Source of the DNA: Heterobasidion occidentale
Lineage: Eukaryota; Basidiomycota; Agaricomycetes; Russulales; Bondarzewiaceae
Length of the DNA stretch: 64,000 bases
Direction: 5' to 3'
Assembly (NCBI GenBank): GCA_039111635.1
Contig: JBCAQO010000015.1
Span: 186,001-250,000, forward strand
The position numbers and the translations under genes are program-made. Shown piece by piece: positions 35,192 to 46,107 of this stretch. The notes beneath the pieces are model-generated. The model was not told the origin of the DNA. It did not search any database and saw only the letters and a list, made by a program, of their open reading frames with translations. The number at the start of each line of letters is the position of its first letter. The first letter of the stretch is position 1.

Positions 35192-37059
35192 CTAGGCCCT
35201 TCCCTCCGGCCCACCCACCCGCATTCGCTCTCGCCCTCCCCACATCTCGTGGCTCCCAGGACTCAGCGTTACCCGACGCGCTTCCCTGGCCAGCACGCTA
35301 TCTGCACCCAGCTCGTACGTGCTCCATCTTTCGGCCAACCGAGCCCACCCCACGACTGCCTCTGCACTGATCATTACGGAATCCCACGTTCGTACAAGTA
35401 AGTCGTCGATCCCCGTACCGAGCGTCGCAGAGTAGCGATCAGGGCGGCACACCAGCGCGGTCGAAATGCAAGAGCGTTCCAAAACACAATCGATACATGG
35501 AACAATTTGATGCGTGATGCGGGTTGAGCGGAGCACACACACAGCAGGCGCACAACGATAGTGCCCCATATAAAAGGCATCGCCAACCCCCAAAAGCAAA
35601 AAAAAATTCACGAAACCGTCAGCAAACTCGAAAGTAGCGCCACAGGGTCATCGGCGGCGATAGATGGGCGTCATCAAGGACTGGACTTACTCTGAATGTG
35701 CTGCCGCAACCAGCATGGCGTCCGCCGCGAGCCGCCCGCGCTCGCTGTGATACCCTTCCTCCTCGCCAACGTCCCATATACGCCGCACGAGCCCGATGGC
35801 CTCGCGCCCGTCGATGGCGCCGTTTCCCCACGCCGCAAGGCGCGCGTAGAGGTCAGTCATCGTCCCGAGACGCCTGTCCGAGGCCCGCGACCCCGCTTCG
35901 GACTGCGCACAACATGCGCATACGCAATGGAAATCATAATTGTGCTGCAAAAACTCTCTACTCCCCCCGTCCACTGTTAGCGCGTGCACGCAGAGCTCTC
36001 CAATATACCGGTGACGCACCTCCTCTCAGCTCTCGGTCTCTTCGTGTTCGTATACGTGGTCAACAGCTCCTACGACGCGCCGGCGCAGCGTTCACGTCAT
36101 ATGTTCTTGATCACAAGTGGCGTACCACTCACCTCACCCTTTTTGATATCCTTCAGCGCGTACACGACCAAGACACCCTCGTCATCGCGCCACGAGTAGA
36201 CGGAATTGAATGCGTGCGAGCACGCATGATTTAGCCGCGCCATACGAGGGAACAGCCCCACGCCCTGGCCAGCTGCAACGGCATTCGTTTGGAATATAGC
36301 GAGTGGGAGCTGTTTAGCGTGTTCCTCTGGCGAGAGATTTGTGGGGAGGTTCACGTATGAGAGGTCGTGGAACGACTGGGACTGCGTGGGCGAGAGCGCC
36401 CGAACGCGGCTCAGAATGAAGTCTGTCGGAGAACCAGTGACTGTGTTGTGTGTTGTGGACGTCAGCCTACGGCAATCCCTAGCTCATGAACCATAAGTGG
36501 AAAGACACAGACTTCTGTCAGGGACTAAGAACAACGGCTGCTCGCGAATCAAGAGCTCTCCCCGCTAGGGTCAACACCATGTTAGCACATGAACATAGAT
36601 AATCGAGCGTCGAGGAACGCACACTCCCACCTTTATATCCCTGGACGCGATCGCCCCTTTGCCCCTACCTGGGAGGTCAAGTACAACAAAAGCAGGTCCG
36701 TCATCGACGCCAGCAAGCACCAGGCCCGAGTCCCCATCGAACCGAACAAGGACCGCGTCCTTCCAGGCAGCCAGCGCGGATCCATATCGAGCGCTGACGT
36801 ACCACAAGAGAAAAGAGACGGCAGCAAACAGCAACCCCCTACGGATCTGCGCGTAGGCATAGTCAAACGTGAGCGCCTCGTCGCCGTGAGCCGGATAGAT
36901 GTGCAGACAGACCGTTCCTCACAGTGAGCGGACACGTACTCTGATCAAGAGGCTCGTCGAGCGGTCGGTTTGCTCAGGCCGAATGGCTTTACCCTCGTGG
37001 ATCTGCTCATTCATGCCCTCCCTTCCGACGGTGGGCGCGATTCGCCGTCGAGTCGACAT
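35192..37059 (-). CDS. SET-domain protein with N-terminal membrane segment
   Basis: Probable lysine methyltransferase of the fungal SET/SMYD-like type. Start MSTRRRIAPTVGREGMNEQI at 37059. A second exon has a TM helix ('GLLFAAVSFLLWYVSARYGS'), then 'RGKGAIASRDIK' and 'GELLIREQPLFLVPD', the SET N-part. The core is 'LFPRMARLNHACSHAFNSVY' (the NHxCxxN-type motif, here NHACSHAFN) and 'DIKKGEELLTTYTNTKR'. A post-SET-like Cys cluster follows, 'FHCVCACC'. The C-terminal exon (about 35340-35192) ends 'HEMWGGRERMRVGGPEGRA'. Short introns are consistent in phase. The last splice (about 35690 to 35340) was only inferred. Decayed copies of this gene lie immediately upstream (38-42 kb). The substrate is unknown. 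Confidence 0.85.
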
Positions 37060-37299
37060 GGTTGGAGGAAGTGTTTGGTGTATGATGCTCCTTCGGAGTC
37101 TCCCGATCGGTGAAGATCGGTGATCCACACTACTCAGTACGGGGGCCAAGGCTATGGAAATCATCGCCGACTCTCAACTCGATGCCTGCAGCAGCACTGC
37201 AGGCAGCCTACCGCAGTCAACACCTACACTGATCAGCCTTTTGAATCTAATGCACACATGGCACCACTATGATCCTTGCCAGTTCGATATCATGACTAG

Positions 37300-38050
37300 C
37301 ATTCACGATCCGGTCAACAGTCCAAAGCATATGTTCCACCAACAGATAACATCGTAAGATTGCCAGTACGATTCTCAAGAACGATTTGTGGGGAAATTCG
37401 GCAGAGGGTGGATGTGTGCAGCGAGGATGAAGAAGACGACATGAGCGGGATGGAAGTCCTCTTGGAAGCACACTCTCGCTCCACAACTCCCATCGCGCGA
37501 ACGATGACCTGGGGTATTTGATTTGCAAGTTGCTGCATCCTCGCAAACTATATAACTAGTTCGTGTGCAACCGAAAGAGGGAGTCAGAAAGGTCGACAAT
37601 GCACTAGAAGCGCTGAGTACACAGACAAAAATGAACGTACACCGTATATGTACGACAGTGTCGTGAGCGATTCGGCAGCTGATAGGCCTCCCATCCGGGC
37701 TAAAATGTGAGCAAACAGTTAGGAAAGCAAGGTGGAGAGGATGACTGAGCACAAACCAAGAGGTAAACAATATACACTGATCAACATGAGCCGGGGGATC
37801 AGTGCAACATCGAGATCTCGGTGTTCCCCAATGCAAAGACGTGGGGCCTATATGGTTCGGAGCGTCTCATAAAGGCTGGGGTATATAGAAGGATGAATTC
37901 AATAGAGTGACGATAAAGTCATCCAGCGAGGAGTCTCGACAAGACAGCCCGAAGAGATTTTGGAGCTGCACGAGGAGCTTAAGTAGGTTTTCTGTGGGCA
38001 ATCGCCGTAGAACGCCCACGCTCTGGAAGGAGGATTAAGAGCGAAATGAA
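37300..38050 (+). repeat. Repeat unit A, next to the intact SET gene
   Basis: First member of a degenerate repeat family. Landmarks in order: 'atgttccaccaacagataac' near 37330, 'gacctggggtatttgatttg' at 37506, an 'agcgaggagtc' element near 37925, and 'caatcgccgtagaacgccca' near 38000. The same landmarks recur in the same order in units B-E. No coding frame is conserved between copies. It lies just upstream of the SET gene promoter. Confidence 0.7.
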
Positions 38051-38239
38051 ATGTTATATCTCAAGAAGATGCTTCAGCCTGGCCTGCGCCCATCGGTGGA
38101 GTGGGGTGCCGAGGGAGCAGCACTGCACTCTGTGGCTTACTCGGTCATCGAACTCCTAAACGACTCCATCGTTTGGTTGACAGATGAACCGCAAATGACG
38201 GTACGATCAATCAATCTCACCGGCACGCTCGCTCGGGGC

Positions 38240-39215
38240 TAATGTCATCCACCGTATGTCTTCGTCTCCTACAAAACGTCTTTACAGACGATTCAACAGA
38301 CCATGCGAACCACTCACCTCGCCCGTCTTTTTGTCCTCTAACGCGACTAGGATGCCCTTATTCACGGCAATTGACGCGTACGAGCACGCATGATCCGGTC
38401 GCGCCAGGCAGGCACACCGTGACCAGCTGCAATGGCATTTGCTTTGCACCAAGCTCGGAGAGCTGCACTATGGTTTCTCTCATCAGGGTTTTTGCAGTGT
38501 TTTACGCACGAGAGGTCGCAGAACGACTGCCCACATGCGGCTGAGGACGAAGTATGTCGGAGAACCTGTAGATGCGTCCGGCCCAACGGTCTGCATTTTT
38601 CCGGTTCGTAAATAGGACATTGGAGGGTCTGTATCAAACTATAAGCCTTGCTTGCTCGCGAATCAAGAGCTCGCACCGCTGGGGTCAATTTCATCATGTC
38701 AACATATGAACGTCAAGCATCATAAGGAACTGACACTCCGTCGTGTTTTCCCTTTTCCTTCCTTGAGCCCCTCTCTCTCATTTTGCTCTGCATGGAGTTT
38801 CACTACTCCGTTTCTGTACGCGAGATGTTGGACGATATAGGGAAAGCCTGCCTTTTGACGATTTTGTCATGGACTTCGCCTGTGGTTCTCTCCACCTCGC
38901 TATCCTTGGACACAACCGCCCCTTTGCTCCTTCCTAACCGGTCGATCTCAACGAACGCAAGGCCGGTGTTGACGCGAGCTGAACCCGAGTACCCATCGAA
39001 CCGAACCAGAGGTCTTTTTGGCAGCCAGCTCGCATCCATGCAGGCATACCACAGGGTAGACAAGACGTTAACAGACAGAAAACCAGCGCTCTTGTGTGTA
39101 GAATTGAGAGCGTAGGCACTCTTGCACGCCCTTTCAATTGTACTGTATTTTGTTGGCCGTCGTGTCGTCGGTTAGAGAAAGAGAGTACGAGTTGGATTTC
39201 GGAATCTCCCGATCA
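38240..39215 (-). pseudogene. Decayed second copy of the SET-domain gene
   Basis: The minus strand matches the intact gene over most of its 5' two-thirds. Shared stretches on the plus strand include the acceptor region 'ccactcacctcgcccg' near 38313, 'tacgagcacgcatgat' near 38378, 'gaggtcgcagaacgactg' near 38510, 'gtcggagaacc' near 38555, 'gctcgcgaatcaagagctc' near 38650, and a promoter remnant 'atctcccgatcagtg' near 39205. Fragments of protein such as 'PLVRFDGYSGSA' correspond to 'AVLVRFDGDSGLV' in the intact gene. The TM and SET segments are broken by frameshifts, and the NHxC core is missing. Clearly a dead tandem duplicate. Confidence 0.8.
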
Positions 39216-39299
39216 GTGGGATTCGGTAGGGTCTGGTAAGGTCTAGTCCGACCAACGGGAACTCTCACTATCAATTATTATTAGTCTCTAATGCCGACC

Positions 39300-40080
39300 C
39301 TCAACATAGAAATAGCCGTAGTGTTGCAAGTCAATGCCAAATCGACATCATGAATCTGATGTATGTTCGACACTCATCATTGACCTCAGAAGATCACACA
39401 CGCCTCATCGACAAAACGAGGGTTTGCTATCTGGCCACAAACTTTGAAAATATGTTCCACCAACAAATGACATTCGATGTATCGTAAGACTGACAGTACA
39501 ACAAATAACGAATCATGGGGAAGGGGATGGACGGGTGTGGGCGGCGAGGGCGCCGGTATTGGCATTGGGACACCACAATCCCACCGCGCGACAATGACCT
39601 GGGGTATTTAATTTGCCGGGCGCTGCGGCCTCACAGGATCACAGTCTGGATGTAACGAGAACAAGGAGGGTCAGATAGATACTAAGAGAATAGAAGGATC
39701 GAAGTACCTTGAGATCGTTATGATATCAACAGTGGGACGAGTGGGGTCAAACAGCAATCGGACCTCCTACCGTCGCTCTAGAGAATTAGCGACAGATCAG
39801 TATAAGGAGGAAACTAGATGGTACAGTACTAACCCATCAGGCGATTGATAAACAATCGTCGGTACAGTCGCTCGGAGGTCCTAGATATACCTGATTTACT
39901 GACAACGTGTCGACGATTGCGAACCCGCGATCGGGGACGGGGATAGAAGGACGATTTCGTTGAAACCGCCCAGCGAGCAGTCGCACATTGCGACAAGCTG
40001 AGAGATCGGAAGGCGTGCGAGGGCCTTTATAGGGCCCTGCCGGCAACCGCCGTCGAGCGCTCACTCTGAAGGACGAAATC
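39300..40080 (+). repeat. Repeat unit B, behind the SET pseudogene
   Basis: Same landmark order as unit A: 'atgttccaccaacaaatgac' near 39450, 'gacctggggtatttaatttg' at 39596, 'atcagtcgctcggagg' near 39860, a hairpin element near 39975 and 'ggcaaccgccgtcgagcgct' near 40040. It sits in the same position relative to the pseudogene as unit A does to the live gene, so gene and repeat were duplicated together. Confidence 0.7.
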
Positions 40081-40189
40081 CTCTGGCATGCACTGATTTT
40101 GGGCGGATTCATGATCAGATGGTCGGTCATAACAAGAGCACCCATTCGTAACCTCACTCGACTCAAGTTCCATCGCGCCGTGTCCTTGC

Positions 40190-41045
40190 CGTTGCATTGA
40201 CAGGCAACATTAAATCCGCCGGAAGCTCCGTTGCTCCAACAGCGCTGCACGTAGGTCTTCGAATGTCTGCCCGGATGCAGCTCAGGATGAGGTCTGTTGA
40301 GAAACCAATAGATGTGTTGTATTCATCGAACTCGAACATATATTCCACCAAGAGATGACATTCGATGTATCATAGTATTGACAATACAACAAAGAACGGA
40401 TCATGGGGGAGTGATGCGCGCAGCAAGGATGACGATATTGGTGTTGAAACACCGCTTTTCCTGTCGCGCAGCAATGACCTGGGGTAATTGATTTGCGGCA
40501 GCCGCTGAAACCTGACAAGGTCGAATTCTGGATGGCACGGATCCAACAAACAAGAGTCAGAGAAATGCACCACAAACACGAGGATCGACAATCGACGCAC
40601 GTTGAGATCGGTGTGATATCAAAATGAGACGAGTGAAGGTCTTCAGCGGCAAGGACCTCCGACCGTCGCTCTGTCCGATCAGCGACGGATTAGTAACATG
40701 AGGAGAGTAGATACTTCAATGCAAACCCACCAGGCGACAGAATAACAATCATCTATGCACCGATCGGAGGTCCGTAAGATGAGATACCTGACTTGAAGAA
40801 TGGCATTTGTCTACGATTGCGAATTCGCTGTCGGCGACCGTGATATAAGAGTATAAAAGGAGGATATCCTCCAGTGAGGAGTCGCAGTCTGCGACTCCTG
40901 AGAGATCAATCGAAGGCGCGAGAGGGTTTTAATAGAGGCATGGACGGCAACCGCCGTGGAGCGCCCACGCTTGCCCACAACTGTGACCGTTTCGGGGAGA
41001 GTGAAAATCATCGACTGCGGAGAAATCATCCTCTGGTATGCGCTG
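40190..41045 (+). repeat. Repeat unit C with truncated SET fragment
   Basis: Begins with a short SET-gene remnant ('cagctcaggatgaggtctgt' near 40270, matching 36411-36427 of the intact gene) fused directly to the repeat ('tattccaccaagagatgaca' near 40340; 'gacctggggtaattgatttg' at 40476). It contains the best-preserved hairpin, a 10-bp perfect stem at 40878-40898, and ends near 'ggcaaccgccgtggagcgcc'. Confidence 0.7.
40878..40898. other. Perfect hairpin inside the repeat family
   Basis: The plus strand reads ggagtcgcag, one spacer base, ctgcgactcc: a 10-bp perfect inverted repeat. Related copies keep a weaker stem (near 39975: gtcgca/tgcgac; near 41817: ggagtc/gactcc). No flanking poly-T was seen to suggest a transcription terminator. 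Confidence 0.6.
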
Positions 41046-41164
41046 ATTGTTAACGGAGACACACTTACTCAACCAGAAACCATAGACGGTCGTAACAAGA
41101 GTAGCCGTTCATAGCATCTCAGTCACCCCGATTGCTGCATGTTTTTGCCTCCGCTTCTACGCAA

Positions 41165-41955
41165 TGCATTTACAGGCAGAGTGTATTTCGCCGGAAGCTC
41201 TATTGCATGAACAGCGCTGCACACCGGCACTTGATGCGTGAAGCAACTACTTCGGGATGATGTCTGTTGAAGAACCAGTAGATGTTGTATCCATCGAACT
41301 TGACTACATGTTCCACCGACAGATGCCATTCTATGTATCGTAAGATTGGCTGTACAACAAAGAACGAATCGCGGGGAAGGGGATGGACGGGTGCGCGCAG
41401 CGAGAGTGGCGATGTTGGGATTGAAACACCATAGCTCCATCGCACGACGATGACCTGGGGTACTTGATTTGGGGTTCGCTTCGGCCTCACAAGATCACAA
41501 TCTAGACAGAAACACCACGAGAAAGTCAGGGAGATATATCAAAAAAGACAAAGGATCGACACACCTCAAGATCGGTAAGATATCAACAATGCGACAAGTG
41601 GGGCCTTCAGCAGTGACCTCCGACCGATAAACTGTAAAATCAACGACAGATCAGTATCGAGAGGAGCGTCGATGTAGTATATTGGCTCGAACCCATCAGG
41701 CAGGGATATACCATCATTTGTCTCGTTCGGAGGTGTAGAACGCCTGACCCCCGTCTACGATCGCGAACGCGCCATCGTGGACGGAAATAGAAGGACAAGC
41801 TCAGTGAACTCGCCCAGCGAGGAGTCGCACATTTGGACTCCTGAGAGACCGCGAGCGCTCGGAGAGGGCTTTAGTAGGACGCTTGTCGGCCATCGCCGTG
41901 GAACGCCATCGCCGTGGAACACCCACACCGTTAGCGCTGTCCATGTCAGCTATCA
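41165..41955 (+). repeat. Repeat unit D with truncated SET fragment
   Basis: The SET remnant 'gatgatgtctgttgaagaac' lies near 41255, followed by 'atgttccaccgacagatgcc' near 41310, 'gacctggggtacttgatttg' at 41452, the hairpin element near 41815 and the 'gccatcgccgtggaacgcc' end element, which is itself locally duplicated at about 41890-41925. Confidence 0.65.
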
Positions 41956-42765
41956 GTTCTCATCAGCCGCACGTCGACAGGAAGCTCTGCCGCGTGTTGC
42001 TCCGGCGAGATTGTGAGAAGTCGACACAAGGTCACAGAGCGACTAACTGAGAATAAAGCCAGTCGAAGGACCAATGCATCGGATCCGGAAGGCTTGACTA
42101 TGTGATCCACCAGCAGATGACATTCGATGTATTGTATAAGGTTGACAGTACAACAAGGAACGTATCACGGGGGAGAGTGAACGGGTGTGAGCAGAGGGAG
42201 AACGACGGAGTGTTTGAACCGCCGCAAATCCCACCGCATGACTATGACCTGGGGTAATTAATTTGCGATTTGCCTCAGCAGGCATGTCAGCCTGGATGGC
42301 AAGTAGAGAAACCATGAAGGAGAGTCAGAGCAGTGATGGAAGGAACACACTGAAAACGCACGAGGAGATCGATTCCGAATCCACATCGACAAGCGTGCCT
42401 AAGCGGCATACAGGCTCTTCTCTGGAAGGCCGACGACAGATTAGCAAAAGGTGGAAAGTCGCTGGCATAGCACGAACCCGACAAGCAACTTTCGTGCCTA
42501 GGAGGAAGGTCTGGAGGCCAAAATTCCCTGCCGCATACGATGCTAACTTGCTAGTTGGCATCGTGTGCACCAAGACTCATCCTAGCGGACAGAATGAAGA
42601 ACTTTGTTCATCATCGCAGCCGATGGGATGCATAGAAGGACGATCCACTGGATCCGTCCAGCGAGGAGTCGCACCATGAGACAACCTGAGAGATCGTAAG
42701 CTGCGAACGGGCTTTAGCAGGGGCCTTGTCGGCTAGCACCGCAGAACGCCCACGCTCTGACCACC
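41956..42765 (+). repeat. Repeat unit E with truncated SET fragment
   Basis: Last recognisable unit of the array. A SET-like remnant lies near 41985-42075, then 'gacctggggtaattaatttg' at 42246, 'ccagcgaggagtcgcacc' near 42657 and 'gcaccgcagaacgcccacgc' near 42735. The hairpin stem has decayed here. The HUT1 gene begins about 200 bp further on. Confidence 0.6.
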
Positions 42766-42973
42766 GCCCGACACAGGAGGGGGCGGGTGTTTCTCCATCC
42801 AAGCAGAACACAACTCGCGACAAGACACCACGGAAGGTCACCCTCACTTGACCCGCCCTGGAGAATGCCTTTACAAGACAAGCTGGCAGAGCTGATGTGG
42901 TGACACGTCAGCACGTCCAAGGCAGCGCCATCGCATCCACGTCGCAGCTGCAGCCACTCTCCTTGTCTCCACC

Positions 42974-44443
42974 ATGTCCTTCCTTCGGTGCGTGCCCTTC
43001 CCTCCCTCTCGTCCCGGACGCTGACCATCCACCCAGCCTCGGCCTCTGCGTCCTCGGCGTGTACTCCATGTTCCTGGTGCGTCGCCTGCCAGCCATGGTC
43101 CTCCACCACACAACTCACAGGCCGCCTCATAGCTATGGGCAATCGCGCAAGAGCGCCGTACGTGCATACCACTCGCTACCTATCCATGGCATCGCTTATC
43201 CTCTCGGTCACTGCTCCAGTGTCTGTTCCCTTCCAGTCCGTGGACGGCACCTCCGCCGACAAATTCGAGTCTCCACTGTTCATGGGGACATGTCAAAGCG
43301 CTCTCAGCGCTCTCTCCGCCCTCTTTTACCTCTTCGTCCGTCGCAAGCCTCACCAAACACTGACGGACCTCCTGGGCCTCTCACCTCCACTCCCCGCCGC
43401 CCAGACCAACGGCCATGCCCCCAACGGACACGCCAAGCACAAGCCCGACACGCGCTGGTCCGCGCGGGCTCTCCTGCTCCGTTACCTCCAATGCGCGCTC
43501 TTCATCACCTCCGCCGCACCCTTCGGCTTCGCCGCGCTCTCGCACATATCCTATCCCGCGATGGTCCTCGGCAAGTCCTGCAAGCTCGTCCCCGTCATGC
43601 TCATGAACGTCCTGCTCTACCGCCGCGCCTTTGCCCCGCACAAATACCTCGTCGTCGCGCTCGTCACGGCCGGCATCACCCTCTTCATGGCCTTCGGCTC
43701 CTCCTCCTCCTCTAGCAAGAAGCACGCCGCGAGCGCGACCGGCGCCGACGGACACCCCGCGCTGCGGCACAACGCGCTCGGCATCGCCTACCTGCTCGTG
43801 AACCTCGCGCTCGACGGCGCGACGAACAGCACGCAGGACGAGATCTTCGCGCGGCACCGCGTGTCCGGACAGCAGATGATGCTCTGGATCAACGTCTTCT
43901 GCACGCTGCTCACCGCCGCGCTGTCCGTGCTCCCGCTCCCACACATCCCCGTGCTGCACCCCTCCGCCGCGGGCACGGCCGAGTTCAGCGGCGCGCTCGC
44001 GTTCGTGCGCGCGCACCCGTCCGTCGTGTCGCCGCTCGCCCAGTTCGCGCTCACGGGCGCGCTCGGGCAGCTGTTCATCTTCGAGACGCTGCAGCACTTT
44101 GGGTCGCTCACGCTCGTGTACGTCGCGCTCCTTTGACCTCTCCGCTGTTCTTTTTGGGGCTGACGGGACGCGCGACGGGACACAGGACGGTCACCCTCAC
44201 CCGCAAGCTGTTCACGATGCTCCTCTCCGTCGTCGTCTACAACCACAAGCTCACGCTCGGCCAGTGGGCGGGCGCCGGCATCGTCTTTGCCGGGATCTCC
44301 GTGGAGGCGTGGGTGAAGCGCAAAGGTTTGTTCTTTCCCCCTTCGACGCACCGAACTGAATCTCACGTTGCCTGTACTCGACAGACGTGCACGCCAAACG
44401 CGTCGTCCAGGAGAAAGAAAAGGCGAAACTGAAGTCTCTCTGA
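42974..44443 (+). CDS. HUT1: UDP-galactose transporter homologue Hut1 (SLC35B1 / UAA family)
   Basis: Nucleotide-sugar (or ATP/ADP) transporter of the ER membrane. Six exons (42974-42987, 43037-43076, 43133-43157, 43220-44117, 44186-44325, 44385-44443) close at 391 aa. The three tiny 5' exons read '[18 protein letters not shown]', 'LWAIAQER' and then '[20 protein letters not shown]'. Family blocks: '[20 protein letters not shown]', '[16 protein letters not shown]', '[20 protein letters not shown]', and across an intron '[20 protein letters not shown]'. It ends with a Lys-rich tail ('[10 protein letters not shown]'), as in ER-resident members. About ten hydrophobic segments. Long antisense frames here are GC shadows. 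Confidence 0.94.
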
Positions 44444-44716
44444 TCGGCTCTTACCCTCACAATAATCTTATTATCCTCGGGCGTGCAGCATATACAGACA
44501 TTACGATACAATTAGATCATGTCAGAGTACAGGATGGCGAAGAAGCGTGGTGTGGGTGCGAGCGAGTCAACAGCTGGATCGAACGAAGGGTATATCCAGA
44601 ACCGAGAGAATGTGAGAGGAATCATGAATCGTCCATCGCGTTCGGATCGGGCGCGATCACGGCGCTCTCCATCAGGATGATGCGCTTGTCTTCTCTGTGG
44701 GGTCGTCGCAGACGCG

Positions 44717-45921
44717 TCAACGGGCGGCCGATGGAACGGGGCAAAATGAAGGGGCGCACCGCTCGTCCTCGTCCTCTTCGAGCTCTCGCTTTCGTCGTGG
44801 GGCCTCGCGCTGGGCATTCGAGTACATCGAGACCGCGAGCCCCGCCCTGTATATGCTCTCGTACTCCTGCGTCGCGGCGAGCAAGCGTCAACGGCGGTCT
44901 CATTTACAGATCCAAAGCGTCGCTTATGCGTGCGCGACGTGGATGGTGACGCGACGGGGGGCGGGGGACGGGGCGCACCTTCATCTGGGTGAGGAACCCG
45001 GCGTTGGGGGAGATGCAGTACCGGCGGTTCTGGACCATGTGCAGCGCGTCCTCCCAGGACATCTGGCACTGCTGCATCACGTACATGATCACAGAACGCG
45101 GGCGAGAGGCTGATGCCGCCTGCGCGTGGGCGTGCCGCGGTCCACGATCGGGGCCAGAGGCGGCCAGGGAGATGCCGGGGGCGCACGGGGCAGAGGGAGA
45201 GGGAGGCGCGGCGCGGTGGGACGGGGGAGATGGGAGGGAGATGTAGCGATGCGATGAGATGCGATGGCGAGATTGGGTTTGGGCAAGGAAGTGGGAGGGG
45301 AGGGAGGCGGGCTTACCGTTGCAGTGGACGAGGACGCGACCGCCCTGTGCGAGCGCGGCGTTGATGAATTCACGGGCTCTGAGAGGTGCACGAACGCGGG
45401 GGTGTGGGCAAAGGGTCGCGCGCACGCGGAAAAGAAAGGGGGGGGGAGAAGGGGGGACGAGGACATACTGTGGAAAGAGACGGATGAGGTTCTGCTCCTC
45501 GCTGTCCTGCACGTCGAGGACGAGGTAGGAGAAGGCCTCTGGGAAGCGGGGGCGCACGGAGAAGGCCTCTTTTGCGTCCCGAATGCAGACTCTGGGAACG
45601 CAGACATAAGGGCGTGAGTGGGCCACTAAGGTACGCACGGCGACACAAGCCCACAAGAGAGAGGCGTGGGGGTGGGGGGAGACGCGCGTACATGTGTGTT
45701 ATGCGGAGGCTCTGGAGGCTCTCGAGGGACTTTGAGACGACGAAGGGGCCGAGGAGGAGGCCAGGGAGGATCTCCTGGCATTGGTGGCGCATGTCGTACC
45801 TGTGCGATTCATTCAGCCGGGGTGCGGAGACACGGGCGAGCGCGGCGTACTTCCACTCGACATCTGCGGGGCCTGAGATGAGCTCCTGGAGGTCCTTTCC
45901 GGTGGGTATGATGGACGCCAT
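44717..45921 (-). CDS. STYX-like dual-specificity phosphatase fold protein, possibly inactive
   Basis: Start at 45921 (MASIIPTGKDLQELISGPAD). Blocks aligning to STYX: 'RHQCQEILPGLLLGPFVVSK', 'SLESLQSLRITH', 'CIRDAKEAFSVRPRFPEAF', 'SYLVLDVQDSEEQNLIRLFP', 'AREFINAALAQGGRVLVHCN', 'MSWEDALHMVQNRRYCISPN' and 'AGFLTQMK' spliced to 'EYESIYRAGLA'. The end is an acidic/basic tail at 44717. After splicing, the P-loop reads HCNGGISLSP: the Cys is present but the Arg of CX5R is replaced by Leu. A one-base excess at 45091-45096 then breaks the frame between 'LSPAF' and 'VIMYVM'; a downstream acceptor would keep the frame but delete most of the loop. Human STYX is a pseudophosphatase with Gly for Cys, so inactivity here would be by a different residue. 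A (CTC)12 tract precedes the ATG. Confidence 0.75.
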
Positions 45922-45930
45922 GAATTGTTC

Positions 45931-45966
45931 GAGGAGGAGGAGGAGGAGGAGGAGGAGGAGGAGGAG
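45931..45966. repeat. (GAG)12 microsatellite
   Basis: Twelve uninterrupted GAG triplets on the plus strand, that is (CTC)12 on the minus strand, ending about 10 bp before the STYX-like ATG. It lies in that gene's leader or core promoter. Confidence 0.9.
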
Positions 45967-46107
45967 GGAGCGTGAGCCACTGAAGCTGATGAGTAAGGGA
46001 GCGACTCGGCTGCAGCGCGTCCAGCGCTCGTAATACGTCGCGTCCCCAGCCCGCATCCACACCACAGCAGCCCACCATTGCGTGCTCTGCGCGTGCTCGC
46101 CTCCATC

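Noticed and set aside
40163..42315. Short minus-strand frames in repeat units C-E taken as separate genes
   Set aside because: They are remnants of SET-gene sequence fused to repeat; frames differ between units and none is conserved.
43381..44097. 238-codon antisense frame inside HUT1
   Set aside because: Glu/Arg-rich frame produced by third-position GC bias of HUT1; no recognisable domain.
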